Shown: positions 33,301-44,819 of the stretch, piece by piece
Layout: the number at the start of each line of letters is the position of its first letter
How positions within the stretch are numbered: position 1 is the stretch's first letter
From: Apteryx mantelli
Lineage: Eukaryota > Chordata > Aves > Apterygiformes > Apterygidae
Direction of reading: 5' to 3'
Length of the DNA stretch: 64,000 nt
Assembly (NCBI RefSeq): GCF_036417845.1
Contig: NC_090012.1
Coordinates: 1,178,001 to 1,242,000 of the forward strand
The notes under the pieces: model-generated
What the model saw: only the letters and a program-made list of their open reading frames with translations
Databases searched by the model: none
What the model was told of the DNA's origin: nothing
Made by a program: the position numbers and the translations under genes

Positions 33301-36300
33301 CCCCCGGAGCCTGACCGCGGCTACCGTTACCCGCTCCAGGCCCGTGGCGATAGCGGCTTGGCTGCCACGCAGCACGCAAACTCCCTGGGCTCCTCACGCA
33401 CCCCACGCCACGCCGGAGCTGGGAGACCTCTCGCAAAGGCAGCGTGTTCCCCCGGCCCCGGCCCACCGCGGTGCCGGCCCGCAGCCTCACCCCCGCTCCG
33501 GGCGCAGCTCGCCTGGCACTCCTGCTCCGTCACAAAGTTGTTGAGGTTGGCGTTGCAGCCACCAAAGACGAAGCTTTGACACAAGCCGCTGGTGGCATTA
33601 AACCACCACCGTGGCATGGAAGCCCGGCATCTCCCAACCACCTTAGGCAGCAGGCAGTGCTCTGAGGAAAGGAGAAAAAAAGCTGTCAGCGACCAACCGC
33701 AGCACTACTGAATCGACACCAAACCCCCTCGACGCGAGCCGGGGGAAGTACGACGCTAGACGACCAGCCGGAGTTTCCGCACCAGCTACAGACAGCTCGG
33801 CATCCCCGCACGCACTCGCGGGCACCCCACAAAGAGCTTTCTGACGTCCGAGTAACCGTTATTTATAGAGCACTTCCTCTGCTCCGTTTCGGGAGGGAAC
33901 GCACGCACACCCCAGACCTTCCTGCTTCTCGCTCTGGACACAATGCTCCAGCCAGCACAGATTTGTCTAAAGGCTCCAGGAAAACACTCTGTGCTTGGAG
34001 CTCAGGAGAGCCAGGACATGACTGGAAAGGGGGAAGGCTGCCAGGAAGGCATTTATGGCTTCACGGCCAGGCCTCCTCAAGGACCCCTTCTGAAAGGCTA
34101 AAGGCAGAACGAGAAAGCCGATTTTCCTCCCAAACGGCATCCAGGCTAACTTGGTGGCCCGCGCTACCGTAGGGGCTGGACGATGAGCCCCAAGTATCGT
34201 GCGGGTGCCCACGCAGGCGGAAACCCCCTTTCACTGCAGCACGGGAACCCAGAGAGCCATCGCGGTCCTACAAGCCAAGGCTCAAGGTCACGACCAGCTC
34301 CCCCAGTTAGACACCGCGCAGGTGGCTCCCTGCTCCCCACTTTGCCGCCGCTGCCACTCAGCTGAGAACGAAGCAAGACTCGAACAGCAACACCCCCCTC
34401 CTCCGGGGCAGAGCCAAAGGAAGTCCACCTTAAGCTTGCAGAAGCCAGGGCACTCGGAGACAACAATAAACCAAAGAGCCAGAAACTTCCAGCTTAGACA
34501 AAGCCGGGCCTGTTTACTGAAATCCCCCATGGAGCGGCGTTGCGAAACTCCCCCGTCCGCCAGCCCCACGAGCTCCCAGACGCCTGGAAGATGAAGGGGC
34601 CGAGTGCCCAAGTCCGCGCGCAGCCCCGCGTCACCCGGACATGCACCGGACGGCGCGGGCCGAGGAGCGGCACTGCCCCGAGCAGGATTGCAGGGCAGGA
34701 AGAGCAAATGGGTCACAGCAGGGGAAGGGCAGCAGGATCACACCCGGCCAGGTCAGGAGATTTCTCTTTCCCGGGTTTAGAGCAGCCATAAGCTGCACAG
34801 GGAGGTTTCGGGGGCTCTCTCCGCTCTGCGTCCTCCCCACCCCCTGCACGGCAGGACCAACCCTCCGCATGCCTGCTTGGTGCCCACCACGACTTGCTTG
34901 GCACAAAGAGCTGGTGGGACCCAGCTGCCTCAGGCCTGCTGCCTCCGCTGTGTTTCGTGGCTACAGATGCTCCAGGTGCAGCACTCCAGGAACGTTATCC
35001 GGATGGGACCTGATTTCCTAACTTAAAAGTGATGCAACGCATTAAAAAAAGATGCGTTTCTGGCTTTGAAAGAGGCAGAAAAGCCAAATCTGTTTGCTGT
35101 CCTCCGTGCAAACTGCTCTTTTAGAAGCACAACAGAGAAGCTCAACATCTCCACCTAGCTTCTTCACTGAAGGAGGCCAAGTCCCCCAACAGCCAACGGG
35201 GCTGCAGGGGAAAGCGGCTCCCCTTGCCAGAACAAAGCTCCGTATGGCGTCGCATCCCCTGGACCAAACATCTGGCGAGCACACTTTGGCTCCAGCCAGC
35301 GGCGCCCGGGGAAGTCGGAGAACATGAGCTCAGCCGGCTCGCAGCTATTGTTGAGCACAAATGGCAGGAGGGCAGCGGGGCTGCGGCGCGGGGGAAGCCG
35401 GGCTCCCACGCACCCTCCCTGCATGCACGCAGCCCCAGCACCAGCCCTTCCAGCCGGGGCAGGACTCGCTCCCCGGTGACTCAGGCGCCTTGCAAACGGC
35501 TCGCCCAGAACAGGTCGGACGGGCTCAGCAGGGCCTGCTGCCAATCCCCCTCCGGGCCAGGCCGGCTCCCCGGGCTGCAGATTCCCCCCCAGACTCCCTG
35601 GCAAGGGGGGCTCGTGGGATTGCCGACAACCCACCGCACTGCGCGGGGATGGGAAGCGCAGGCGTCAGGGAGCTGCCACGAGCCTCCTCACAGGCCTCCT
35701 TCCCCCCTAGATGCAAACAGAACAAGACAATTCTTTATTGCGAGGGGCTCAAGTTACAGGGCTGGGCCCCGCATCCTCCAGTTCCTCCTCTTTAAACATC
35801 TATTGTCAGGCTCCAGCTGCCTGGGAGAGGGGAACTGGCAGGTCAGAGCGGGGCGGCGCTGGCAGGTGAGTAATCGCAGTTTGAGAAGGGGTTGTGACTC
35901 AGCCCGCCTTGGCAAACTGGCACAAGACCACGCGGAAGCGACGGGGCTGGTTTCACGCTTTTGTTTGCCTTGGATCCGGTTTGCAGCATGTTCTGCTCCG
36001 CAGTCCCAGACGGTGAGCTTATAGAGGGAAGAGAGCAGGGGCTGCTTGGGGGCGCAGCCCAGCCGCCCCGTGGGCGCTGCCGAGCGCCTGGGAGCCGCCG
36101 GCTCTTGGGGAACTTCCGCTGCTCCACGCAGGGACAACAAGCTCCGAGGACCCAGGAGTCTGTAACAAACCCAGCCCAGTTTAAAAGTGCAAGTTGCTTC
36201 CTGTTTACTGCTGCAGAGAGAGATCTGAGGGCACTGACCAACCGAGCGCCTGTCCCTCAAGGCCCCGGCCGCTCTCTGGGCCAGTTTCTCCCATGGGACA

Positions 36301-38053
36301 GGGAGCTGGGAACAGGGCTAATCCCGGGCCAGATTCTGCTACAGGGAGAGCAGCGGGCGCCTGCCCTCGGCGGCGGCTCCGGCCAGACAGGGAGGACACA
36401 GCACGTCCCCGCGGCAGGACGGCAGCACATTGCACGGGGTCTGATGACCAAGCGAGGCCGAGTGTACCAAAACCATGGCAATGAATTACCCCAAATCAAA
36501 GTCCAGAAATGCAGAGGCGGAGGAGCACGGGGACTCCCAAACTGGGTCCTGAGAGGTCAAGGCGACCTCTGAGCCTGATGAAACCGCCACCACTAATTGC
36601 ACCTGAAGTGCTCAGGAGCCAACTCTCCTCATGTAAACACTGCGAAGCTGAACCAAGGGCTGCTCCGCGTCCCAGGGCGCTGGAGTCCTTTTCCACTCGA
36701 ACGTCACCCACAGCCTCACGCAGCTACGCAACAGCCCTGTCACTGCCGCAGCCACCGGCTCACAGCTCCAAGCCTGCAGAGCCTAGCCCCTATTTTAACC
36801 ACGGCTGCCAGAAAATCCCTAGCAACCTTACACCTTATGCACCAAATCCTTCAAGTAAATTTACTCTTTTTGCATTAGACAAGAGTAGATTCACAAGCCA
36901 AGACACCAGGCCAGGCCGAGGGCCTGAGCTGAGCCCCTTCCTAGCCAAACTGGCGCTTGATATCTGCCGAAGCAGCAGGTCCCGGGCCCTCACCAGGAAG
37001 CCGGATCAGAGCCGCGTTGCCCGGAGGAAGGAAGCCGCCCTGAGGCCCAGGCCACCCCCCTGCAATCCTCTACCTGCCCCGCGGCGTAAGCAGCGCTTGC
37101 AAGCCATAATTCCCCTCCATTACGAGACACCCTGGAGAACATGGCACAAAGCGTTTGCGCAGCTGCGAGGGGCTGCGGTTACAGCTCGAGAGGGGGAAAA
37201 GCTGCTGCGCCGAGGGCTCGGGGAAGGGGATGTCCGGGACGCAGACCTCAGCAAACACTGTGACTCATGCGCACAGTGTCGCTCCGAGCCTCTGCAAAGC
37301 CGCCCTGCAGCGATCCACCGCCGTGCCGTGCCCCCCTCGTGCCCTGCCGCGCTCTCGGTCCAACGGCGCCGGGTGAGGCCGCCCCGATAGTCCGAGGAAG
37401 GCCGCAGCCTCGCGGAGCAGCTGTGCTGCGGCTCCTGGGGGTCAACCCCCCCCCCCCCCCCGCACACACACCCCCATCGGCTTTGTCAAAGGCACCAGCA
37501 TGACTCAAAAGCAGCTTTTCCCACCCCTCTTTCCCAAACGGGGAACAAACTAGGCAGGTTTAAAAAGCAACAAAGAAAGAACAGAAACTCTTCCTGGAGA
37601 AGAGGCCTAGAGCCGCCTCGACCCCCCCCCGGGGGGCCCAGAGCCCCCTCAAAGCCGCGGCCCCCGCAGACCCCCCTCCCAAGCCCATCGCCCCACGAAG
37701 ACCCAGGGCCAGACGCTTCAGGCTCCCCCAAGGGGTCCCCAGAGCCCCCCCAGGCCGTGGCCCCCGCAGACCCGCCAGGGCCATCGCCCCGGAGGGCCCC
37801 TTCCCGGGCCGGGCCCCCCCGGAGCCCCAAGGGGCCCCCAGAGCCCCCAAGGCCGCGGCCCCGCAGGGCCCCCTTCCGGGCCGGGCCCCCCCCAGAGCCC
37901 CCCAAGGCCGCGGGCCCCCCCCCCGCAGGGCCCCCAGACCTCCCCGGGCCGCGGCCGCCAGCCGTTACCGGGCACGCGGAGCGCCCCCGGCTCGGGGCCG
38001 AGCGCGGCGGCCGCCGGCAGCAGCAGCAGCAGCAGGAGGCGCCGAGGAGCCAT
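30390..38053 (-). CDS. SPINT2: Kunitz-type protease inhibitor 2 (HAI-2)
   Basis: Type I membrane inhibitor of trypsin-like serine proteases such as HGF activator, matriptase and prostasin; it acts at epithelial surfaces. Seven coding exons on the - strand: 38053-37969, 33661-33491, 32803-32741, 32195-32139, 31456-31286, 30898-30857, 30556-30390. They sum to 756 bases, 251 residues (human 252). A leucine-rich signal peptide occupies 1 to about 19. Kunitz 1 spans C31-C81 with P1 Arg41 in [11 protein letters not shown], and Kunitz 2 spans C128-C178 with P1 Arg138 in [12 protein letters not shown]. Each has six Cys. One membrane segment is at about 198-219, followed by a short tail ending [16 protein letters not shown] in Kunitz 1 is a glycosylation site. 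The exon 4 donor is GTTAGG, weaker than usual. Intron 1 is 4.3 kb (33662-37968) and holds no gene I recognise. Confidence 0.96.
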
Positions 38054-38079
38054 GGCCGCTCGCCGCCGCGCCGCGCCGC

Positions 38080-38290
38080 GCCGCGCCCCGTCACACAGGT
38101 GCCCCCCGCCCGCTGCGTCACACAGGTGCGCCCCGCCCGCCGCCAATCACCGCCCCGCCCCGCCGCGTCACGCAGGTGGGCCACGCCCCTCCCGGCCCAG
38201 TTCCGCCGGGGGGAGCCCCGCCCACTCACCGCTCCCGGCCAATCGGAGCGCAGCGCCGCGCCCCTCCCCTCCCCGCCGCGCCCCGCCCCA
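38080..38290 (-). promoter_or_regulatory. SPINT2: SPINT2 promoter with a repeated GTCACRCAGGTG box
   Basis: CpG-rich and TATA-less. The 12-base box GTCACACAGGTG occurs at 38090-38101 and 38117-38128, and as GTCACGCAGGTG at 38167-38178, each followed by a GCCCCGCCC-type GC box. CCAAT boxes lie at 38143-38147 and 38239-38243. CAGGTG is an E-box of the kind bound by SNAIL/ZEB/TCF repressors. A link to epithelial regulation is inference. Confidence 0.6.
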
Positions 38291-38329
38291 CCCCAGATGC
38301 CGGCACAGCCCACTGGGGACCGGGCGCCA

Positions 38330-38680
38330 GAGGGCGCCAGAGAGCCCTATAGGGTGCTATAGGGGGTTGTAGGGCTCTATATGGCGCTAGGGGGAGGGGG
38401 CTATAGGGCACTGTAGAGCACTATAGGTGGCCATTGAAGGCAGGGAGGTATGGGATGCTCGAGGGTGCTGTAGTTGGCCATAGGGGATGAAGGACTATGG
38501 GGTGCTATAGGGTTCTGTAGGTATCCATCAAGGACAGGGAGCTTTGGGGTGCTATAGGGCACTATAGGATGCTATAGAGGACAGAGGGAGTGAGACTCTA
38601 TAGAGTGCTATAGGGGTTATGGGAGCTATAGGGGACTTAGGCACTATAGGGCACTATAGGGGGCAGGGACCTATAGGGTG
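38330..38680. repeat. CTATAGGG minisatellite
   Basis: A tandem array of GGTGCTATAGGG, GGCACTATAGG and GGGGCTATAGG units, 15-25 bases each, in the spacer between the divergent SPINT2 and PPP1R14A genes. Confidence 0.88.
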
Positions 38681-38719
38681 CAAGGCCAAGACCATCGGTG
38701 ATCCCCTCACACCCCTCCC

Positions 38720-39345
38720 TGGGCCAGTCCTGGCATAGCGAGGCCCCGCCCCCTTGCCCCACCCTGCCTGGTGTGCCCCGCCCCCACTCCAGTATAACAT
38801 GGCCCCGCCCCAACATGGCCCAGTATAGCCTTTCCCAATAAGCCCCACCCTTGTACCACCCACCCCAGTATAATGTGGTCCCACGCTGGTTTAGCCCCTC
38901 CCAACCTTGGTGTAGCCCTGCACTGTGAGGCTCCACCCCCCATAGCCCCACCCCACCCAGCCACACCCTGGCATATCCCCACCCCACCAAGCCCCACCCC
39001 CTCCCAGCATGGTCCTGCTCCACCCAGGCAGGCCCCACCCCCAAAACAGTATATCCCCCACCCCCAGGCCCACCCCATGTGGCTCCACCCCCTGGCGAGG
39101 CCCCACCCCCAGCAAGACCCTGCCCCCCAGTATAGTCCTGGTATAGCCTAGCCCCACCTGGCCCCGCCCAAGGTGAGGCCCCACCCCATCACAGTCCCAC
39201 CCTTCCTGGCCCCACCCCCAGCATAGCCCTGGTATAGCCCAGCCCCGCCCCCAGCAAGGCCCCGCCCCCACGTGGCCCCGCCCCAGTATAGTCCTGGCGT
39301 GGCCCGGCCCCGCCCCGGGCGAGGCCCCGCCCTCGTTTGGCCCCG
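38720..39345. repeat. CCCCACCCC-GTATAG minisatellite before PPP1R14A
   Basis: About 20 units of 25-35 bases containing GCCCCACCCC and CAGTATAGCC or CTGGTATAGCC. The array grades into GC boxes (GGCCCCGCCCC) directly upstream of the PPP1R14A ATG, so it probably includes the promoter. Confidence 0.85.
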
Positions 39346-39391
39346 CCCCCCCGGTATAGGCGGCGGCGCCGGCGGCGGCGCGACCCCAGCG

Positions 39392-41437
39392 ATGGCGGCA
39401 AACCGCGTGGGGCGGCGGCTGGGGCGGGGGTCGCCCGGGCGCTCGCCGGGGCCCCGGCGGCCGCAGCCCGCTCGCAGTCCGGGGCTCCAGCGGCGCCAGG
39501 CGCGGGTCACCGTCAAGTACAACCGGCGGGAGCTGCAGCGGCGCCTCGACACCGAGCAGTGGATCGACGGGCGCCTCGAGGAGCTCTACCGCGGGCGGGT
39601 AGGTGCGGACCCGCCACCGGCACCGGCAGCTGGAGGGGGGCGCGCGGCCGTGGCCCGGCTGCACAGCGCCCGCACCGGCCCCGGCCCGGTGGAGAGCATC
39701 CCCGGGGCACCGGCACCGGAGGAAGAGCGCCTGGGGCACCAGCACCGGCACCGGCTGGAGACCCCCCGGGGCACCGGCCGCAGCCCCGCGGCGGAGGGGC
39801 CCAGGCGTCCCCAGGGACGTCCCGGTCCTGGGGGGGGGGGCGGCCCTATCCAGCCCCCCTCCTCGCCGGGGCCGGATCTGGCGCTCCGGGGCCGGGAGGC
39901 GCGGGGACCCCCGGTGCCGGCGCTGGCCCAGCCTGGGGGGGGGCGCGGCGCGGGGGGATCGGTCTCGGGGCCGGGCCCCCCCGGCGAGGCCCGTGTCCGG
40001 GGTCCCTGCGCCGCCCCCGGCCGCCCCGGCCCCGCCGCAGGCAGCGCCCGCAGCCCGTAAAAATGGGAAATTCGCTTTGGCCGAAACCTCTCCATGAAAG
40101 GAGCGAGCGGGGAGCGGCCCCGGGGGGGGGGGGGGAGAAGACCCGGGGGGGGGAGCGCGGGGTCGCCCCGGGGGCCCTGGCGCGGCCCCGCCGCCTGCGC
40201 GACCCCCGCGCGGGGCGGCCCCGGCCCCCCCCCGGCCCCCCCCGGGCCAGATGGGCCGCGGCAGATGTCTGCGGGCCCCGCGGGAGCTCAGGGATGCTCC
40301 GGGCACAGGAGGGGACGGGGACACGTCGGGGGACGCGGAGGGGACTGGGACGCGCCGGGAGCACGGGGGGACCCAGGGAACGCGGAGGGGCTGGGGACAC
40401 GCTGAGCCCCCCGGGGGGACCCGGGGGACGCGGAGGGGTCGGGGACACGCCGGGGGGGCCCGGGGGAGGCAGCGCGGCCGCGGCCCCGCCGCCCCCAGCG
40501 CCGCCGCCCCCTCGCAGGAGGCCGAGATGCCGGACGAGGTGAACATCGACGAGCTGCTGGAGCTGGACACGGACGAGGAGAGAGCCCAGAAGCTGCAGGT
40601 GGGCGGCAGCGCGGGGACCCCCCCGGGGGCATTGGGGACCCCCCTGGATGCAGGGATCCCCCCGAGGGCGTGGGGTGTCCCCGGGTGTGTGGACCCGCAG
40701 GGTGAGGGGACCCCCTGGGAATGGACCCCCCCAGGGCCCCCCCCCGGGTTGCGGGGACCCCCCCGGGGCCGGCTCAGCTCCCTTCGCCTCCCCTCTCCCC
40801 CCAGGGCATCCTGAGGTCGTGCGACAACGACACGGAGGTGAGAGCCGGCGCGGCGGCGCGGCCCCCCGGGGGGGCCGGGAGCGGGGGCGGCCCGGGGCGG
40901 GGCGGGACGGGACGGGACGGGACGGGGGGGCCCCGGCCGCCGCGATCCGGCCTTTAAAAGGCAAAAGCATTCGGCTCCGCTTCCTGCGGGGCGCGGGGGG
41001 GCCCCGCCGCCTCCCGGGCCCACGCTTATCGCCGGCCTCAGGCGACGGGGACGCAGCCGCGCCGGGGCGATGGGCGCCGGGGAGGGGGGGGGGGGGGAGA
41101 TCGCGCAGCAGAAGAGGGGCAGTGGGGCCCGGGGGGTGCTGAGACCCTCGCCTCCCTGCCCAGACACCCCGGTGATGGGCGTGTGGGGGGGTGTTGTGTT
41201 TGGGGAGGGGGCATGTGGGACCTGACACGGCGCTGAGCCCCTTGTTCCCCTGCCCAGAGGCCCTGGTGATGGGCGCAGGGAGAGATCATGTGTGGTGGGG
41301 CTGGTGCGGCGCTGAGCCCCTCATTCCCCCCCACGCAGGACTTCGTGCGGGAGCTGCTCGACCAGCTCAAGGGGCTGCAGAAGCAGCAGCTCTTGCAGCG
41401 GCCCAGCCCCGAGGACCCCCTTCCGCCACAGCCCTGA
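39392..41437 (+). CDS. PPP1R14A: Protein phosphatase 1 inhibitor subunit 14A (CPI-17)
   Basis: Phosphorylation-dependent inhibitor of myosin phosphatase; when phosphorylated by PKC or ROCK it raises Ca2+ sensitivity of smooth muscle. Four coding exons: 39392-39598, 40515-40598, 40805-40837, 41339-41437. They sum to 423 bases, 140 residues (human 147). The PHIN domain begins at RQARVTVKYNRRELQRRL, with the regulatory threonine at T40 (human T38) in ARVTVKY. QWIDGRLEELYRG and EMPDEVNIDELLELDTDEE follow, then DFVRELLDQLKGL. The N-terminus is Arg/Pro-rich and unconserved, as in mammals. Polyadenylation signal AATAAA is at 41599-41604. Intron 1 (39599-40514) is GC-rich with long G tracts. Confidence 0.96.
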
Positions 41438-41604
41438 CCCGGCCGCCGCCAGACCCGGAGCGGCTGCGCCGGCCCCCACCGTGCCGCCCGCAGCCGAGCC
41501 CCGGCCCGGCCTGCTGTACAGTATTTAAACCCTCCGGGCCCCCCCGGCCCCTTGTAAATCTCCACGAACTGCTGCCCCTGCTGGGCGCCTGGTGCTGTAA
41601 TAAA

Positions 41605-42831
41605 GCCTCGCTGCACCCCCTGGGCTGGGCTGCGACTGGGGGGTGGCAAGGCGGGTTGGGGGCGCCCGTGGGGCAGCTCCGCGGGGTCCCAGGAGGCCTC
41701 ACACACCCGCCTGGTGCTGGGGCAGCCACGGCCCCAGCCGTGTGCGCGGACCAGGCTCGGGGCACCGGGGGCAGACTGGGCCCCCGCTGCCGCCGGCTCC
41801 TTATTTAGGCAGGAGCTGCCACGGCCCCAGCAGCGGCTGCCAGCTTCGCTCCAGCTTTTCCATCCGGCAGCCACGGGATGAACCAGCTCTGCCAGCCCCC
41901 CTTGCACCAGGGCATCGTGTCCTGCATTTCCCCCCCCCTTGCACCAAGGCATTGTGCCCCACATTTCCCCCCTTGCACTGGGCATCGCACCCCGCATTCC
42001 CCCCCCCCCCGAGCCCTGTGCCCCCCAGCAAGGGCAGCTGCCCTGGGGAAGGGGGGGGCCAGCCGTCCCGGGCAGGCCGGGAGCTCGGCAGTGCCCGTCC
42101 CCTTCGCGATGCCTCCCCATCCCGTCGCCTTTGTGTGGCGGTGCCAGCCCGCACCAGGCGCTGCTCAGCCTCCTTGCGTGCGAGGCCGGGCCAGCCACCG
42201 CGGCCCCGAGTTGCCCCGGTCTCAGCCCTTGATGGATGGCCACAGCCTGGCCCACCCCCTCGTGACTGTTTATAGAGGAATCCAGATGTTGGGAACATCT
42301 GGCCAGGAAGTGCCACCCGCCCCCATCCCGCCCACGTTCCCACGGTGTGGGAGGCGATACTGGAGGGGGGGACGAGCGGCTCATGGCACTGCGCGGCCAC
42401 CCTGGGGATGGGGCTGAGCCCGAGCAGGGCCCCTGCACCCCATGGGGAGGCGCTCACAGGGCCGTGGGGGTCTGCGCAGGGCCAGGAGCAGCGGGGTGCC
42501 CAGGGGCTCAGCCCGCTCCCCTTTGAAGAGCCCAAACGCCCTGATGGCAAAGGGTCCCAGGTCCCCGCCACGCGGCAGAAATCCGTGGGGCGGCCGGAGC
42601 CACGTGGCAAGAGCCGCAGCTGGGCAGCGTCGCTGTGCCCCTGCGTGGATGCTGCACGTGTCAGTGGGTGCACGCGTGTGTGTGTGCATGAATGCACACA
42701 TGTGCGGGTGCATGCACAGGGACAGAGGCGCGTGCTTGCACACCCCAACCTCCACTGGCCGTGGCAGGGGGCCGCCCCAAATGTTCCCTGAGGTCCCCCG
42801 GCTGGAGCCACGTGTGCTCCCTATGGTGGCT
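41605..42831. other. Spacer between PPP1R14A and the CDC42EP-like sequence
   Basis: GC-rich. It contains a short repeat at about 41880-42010 built on CCCCCCTTGCACCAGGGCATCGTG, four or five copies. I find no coding exon. If the CDC42EP-like sequence is transcribed, its 3'UTR would lie here on the - strand. Confidence 0.6.
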
Positions 42832-43190
42832 CTACGGGGCCTCAGCAGCGGGCAGCTCGTAGCCATCCATGATGTGCAGCCTGTCGTCGAGGATGGAGGC
42901 GCCAGGTCCAGGTCGAAGCCCGGCAGGGACTCGGAGCAGGGCAGGGGGCCGCCGGGGGCCGCCCCGAAGACGGGCAGCGACATGGCGCTCCAGCAGTGGC
43001 GGCAGCACCCGGGGCCCTGCGGCTGCTGGCCCAGCCCAGGCAGCAGGTCGTGGCGGCCCCGCGGGAAGGAGCGCTCCCCGAACGCGGCTCCGGCACGAGC
43101 CAGCCCCGCGTGGGCGCTGTGCCGAGGTCGCCCAGTGGCGGGCTGACCACCTCGCCTGAGAGCGTGCGGCACCGGCACGGCCGGTGGCCC
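42832..43190 (-). pseudogene. CDC42 effector protein (BORG) family copy, broken
   Basis: Read on the - strand, three pieces match the family in order but sit in different frames. First comes a CRIB core, VVSPPLGDL, near 43150-43125. Next is RHSAHAGLARAGAAFGERSF, then LLPGL and MSLPVFGAA, near 43125-42910. Last is the C-terminal block SILDDRLHIMDGYELPAAEAP (first 20: SILDDRLHIMDGYELPAAEA), ending at a TAG at 42832-42834. Human CDC42EP proteins have ISPPLGDFRHTMHVG, FGDTSFL, SLPVIGG and LGPSILDDVLQIMD, so the order and spacing fit a short, single-exon member such as CDC42EP5. Each junction fits one missing base in a GC-rich run. No convincing N-terminus is visible. It is either a pseudogene or a real gene with two sequence errors. 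Confidence 0.65.
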
Positions 43191-43499
43191 TGACGCAGCG
43201 CGAGCTCTCCGGGCAGGCGGGCGCCTTGGCCAGCACGGCGGGTCGGCGGCTGCGCGGCCCCGCGGCCGGCCCTGGCAGCTCCCGGCGTGTGGGCAGCATG
43301 GCTGCGGCGAGGCCCTGCGAGGGGGCGGCAGCGCATGGTGCAGGTCACGCGTGTGCCAGACCCTGCAAGCCCCAGATCCCGCGCACGAGACCCCGTGCAC
43401 CCCACGTGGCCCACATGGCCCGTGAATCCCGACCCCGGTGTCAGGGGTCCCCCAATCCTCAGGCCCGGCTCTGCTGGCTGCATCCGCGTTGCCCATGGC

Positions 43500-44160
43500 T
43501 GGGCGCAGTGCTCATGTCTGTGCACGCTCGTGTCCGTGCACGCTCATGTCCGTGCACACTCGTGTCTGTGCATGTGCCCCCCCCACCCCCCCAGGGACGT
43601 GACCCCGCGCCCTCCCATCCTGCTTGCACTCACTCCATTCCTAATTATCTTTTTTTTGTTTTTACCATAAATGGCCCTGCGGCCTCGGTTTCCTGCTGGG
43701 AATGGAAGGAGTGGAGCAGATTAGCGAGAGGAAGCGCCCGGAGCCGGGGGACGGGGGCAGCATTCAGGCTCTCCCTGCTGCAGCCAGTCCCGGCCCCGGG
43801 GCCCTGCCTCTGCCCATCCCATCGACCCCATCTCCAGGGAGCCTCCCAGGACTGGACACCTAATGGCACCCAAAAGCACCCAATAGTACCCATCACGACC
43901 CCAGAGCACCCACTCGCACCCTGCAGCACCCACTGGCACCTCGGCTGGTGCTCGCGGTGTCTGTGTGCGGGTGTCTGCGTGCACGTGTGTCCGTGTCCAG
44001 GTGTCTGCGTGCACATGTATCTGTGTCCGGGTGTCTGCATGCATGCGTGTCTATGTCCAGGTGTCTGCATGCATGCGTGTCTATGTCCAGGTGTCTGCAT
44101 GCATGCGTGGCAGCAGGGCTGTGGGGGGTTTGGGGAACAGCGGGAGTTTTCCTCCCCCGG
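43500..44160. repeat. TG-rich tandem repeats
   Basis: Two short arrays: TGTCTGTGCACGCTCG units near 43510-43575, and GGTGTCTGCATGCATGCGTG / GGTGTCTGCGTGCACGTGTG units near 43960-44110. Between them the sequence is unique, with a CACCCA-AGCACC pattern near 43865-43940. No gene is recognised from 43200 to 45280. Confidence 0.8.
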
Positions 44161-44819
44161 CCCGGCCGTGCTGCTGGGAGATGGGGCTCCTGGGTTTCCC
44201 AGCTCTGCCAGTTTGTGCAATGGGAAAAGTGTCAGAAAACAAGATTGCAGCTCCGCCAAATTCCCCTGTCTCCAGCTCCCAGCCCCAGCCTGACCCCCGG
44301 TGTCCCTGGCACCGGCATCCCCGATGCCCCGCGAGAGCCGCGCTGCTGCGTGCAGCTGCTCCGTGCTGGGGCATTAATCTGCCCCCGGCTCTGAGCTTCA
44401 TTACATTCCTGCGTTCCTGACCCACTTTCCCTGTAAGAGGATGAGCAGCTTTATATCGCACTTCCCCCCATCCCGGAGGGGGGGGCGCGCAGGGGGCTGC
44501 GTTAGCTCCTACAGCGGGTCGATTAGTCTAACGAGGTCGTCAGCAAAGACGCCAGCACACCCTGGTCCCACACACACTAGCTCCGCGGCTGGTCCAGGGC
44601 GTCCCGGCAGAGCCGGATGCGTTTCCCAGCAGGGAGGAGGCGCCCAGCGCCGTGGCCCCCCCGCTCTGGACCTGCTCCCAGCTGGGGTGCCACGGCTGGG
44701 TGCCGCAGCCGGGGTGTGGAGCGCTCCGGCTCTGCAGGCTGCTGGCCCCACGCCACCCGCGCGGGCTGCAGCTGAGGCCGGGTCGCGGCAGAGCACGCGG
44801 CTGCTCCTGGGCCACCGGC

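Noticed and set aside
38891-41167. 758-residue and overlapping 460-residue - strand ORFs
   Set aside because: Antisense of PPP1R14A and its upstream minisatellite; no domain or splice evidence.
42381-43496. 371-residue - strand ORF as an intact gene
   Set aside because: Only its middle part matches the CDC42EP family; the conserved blocks on either side lie in other frames.
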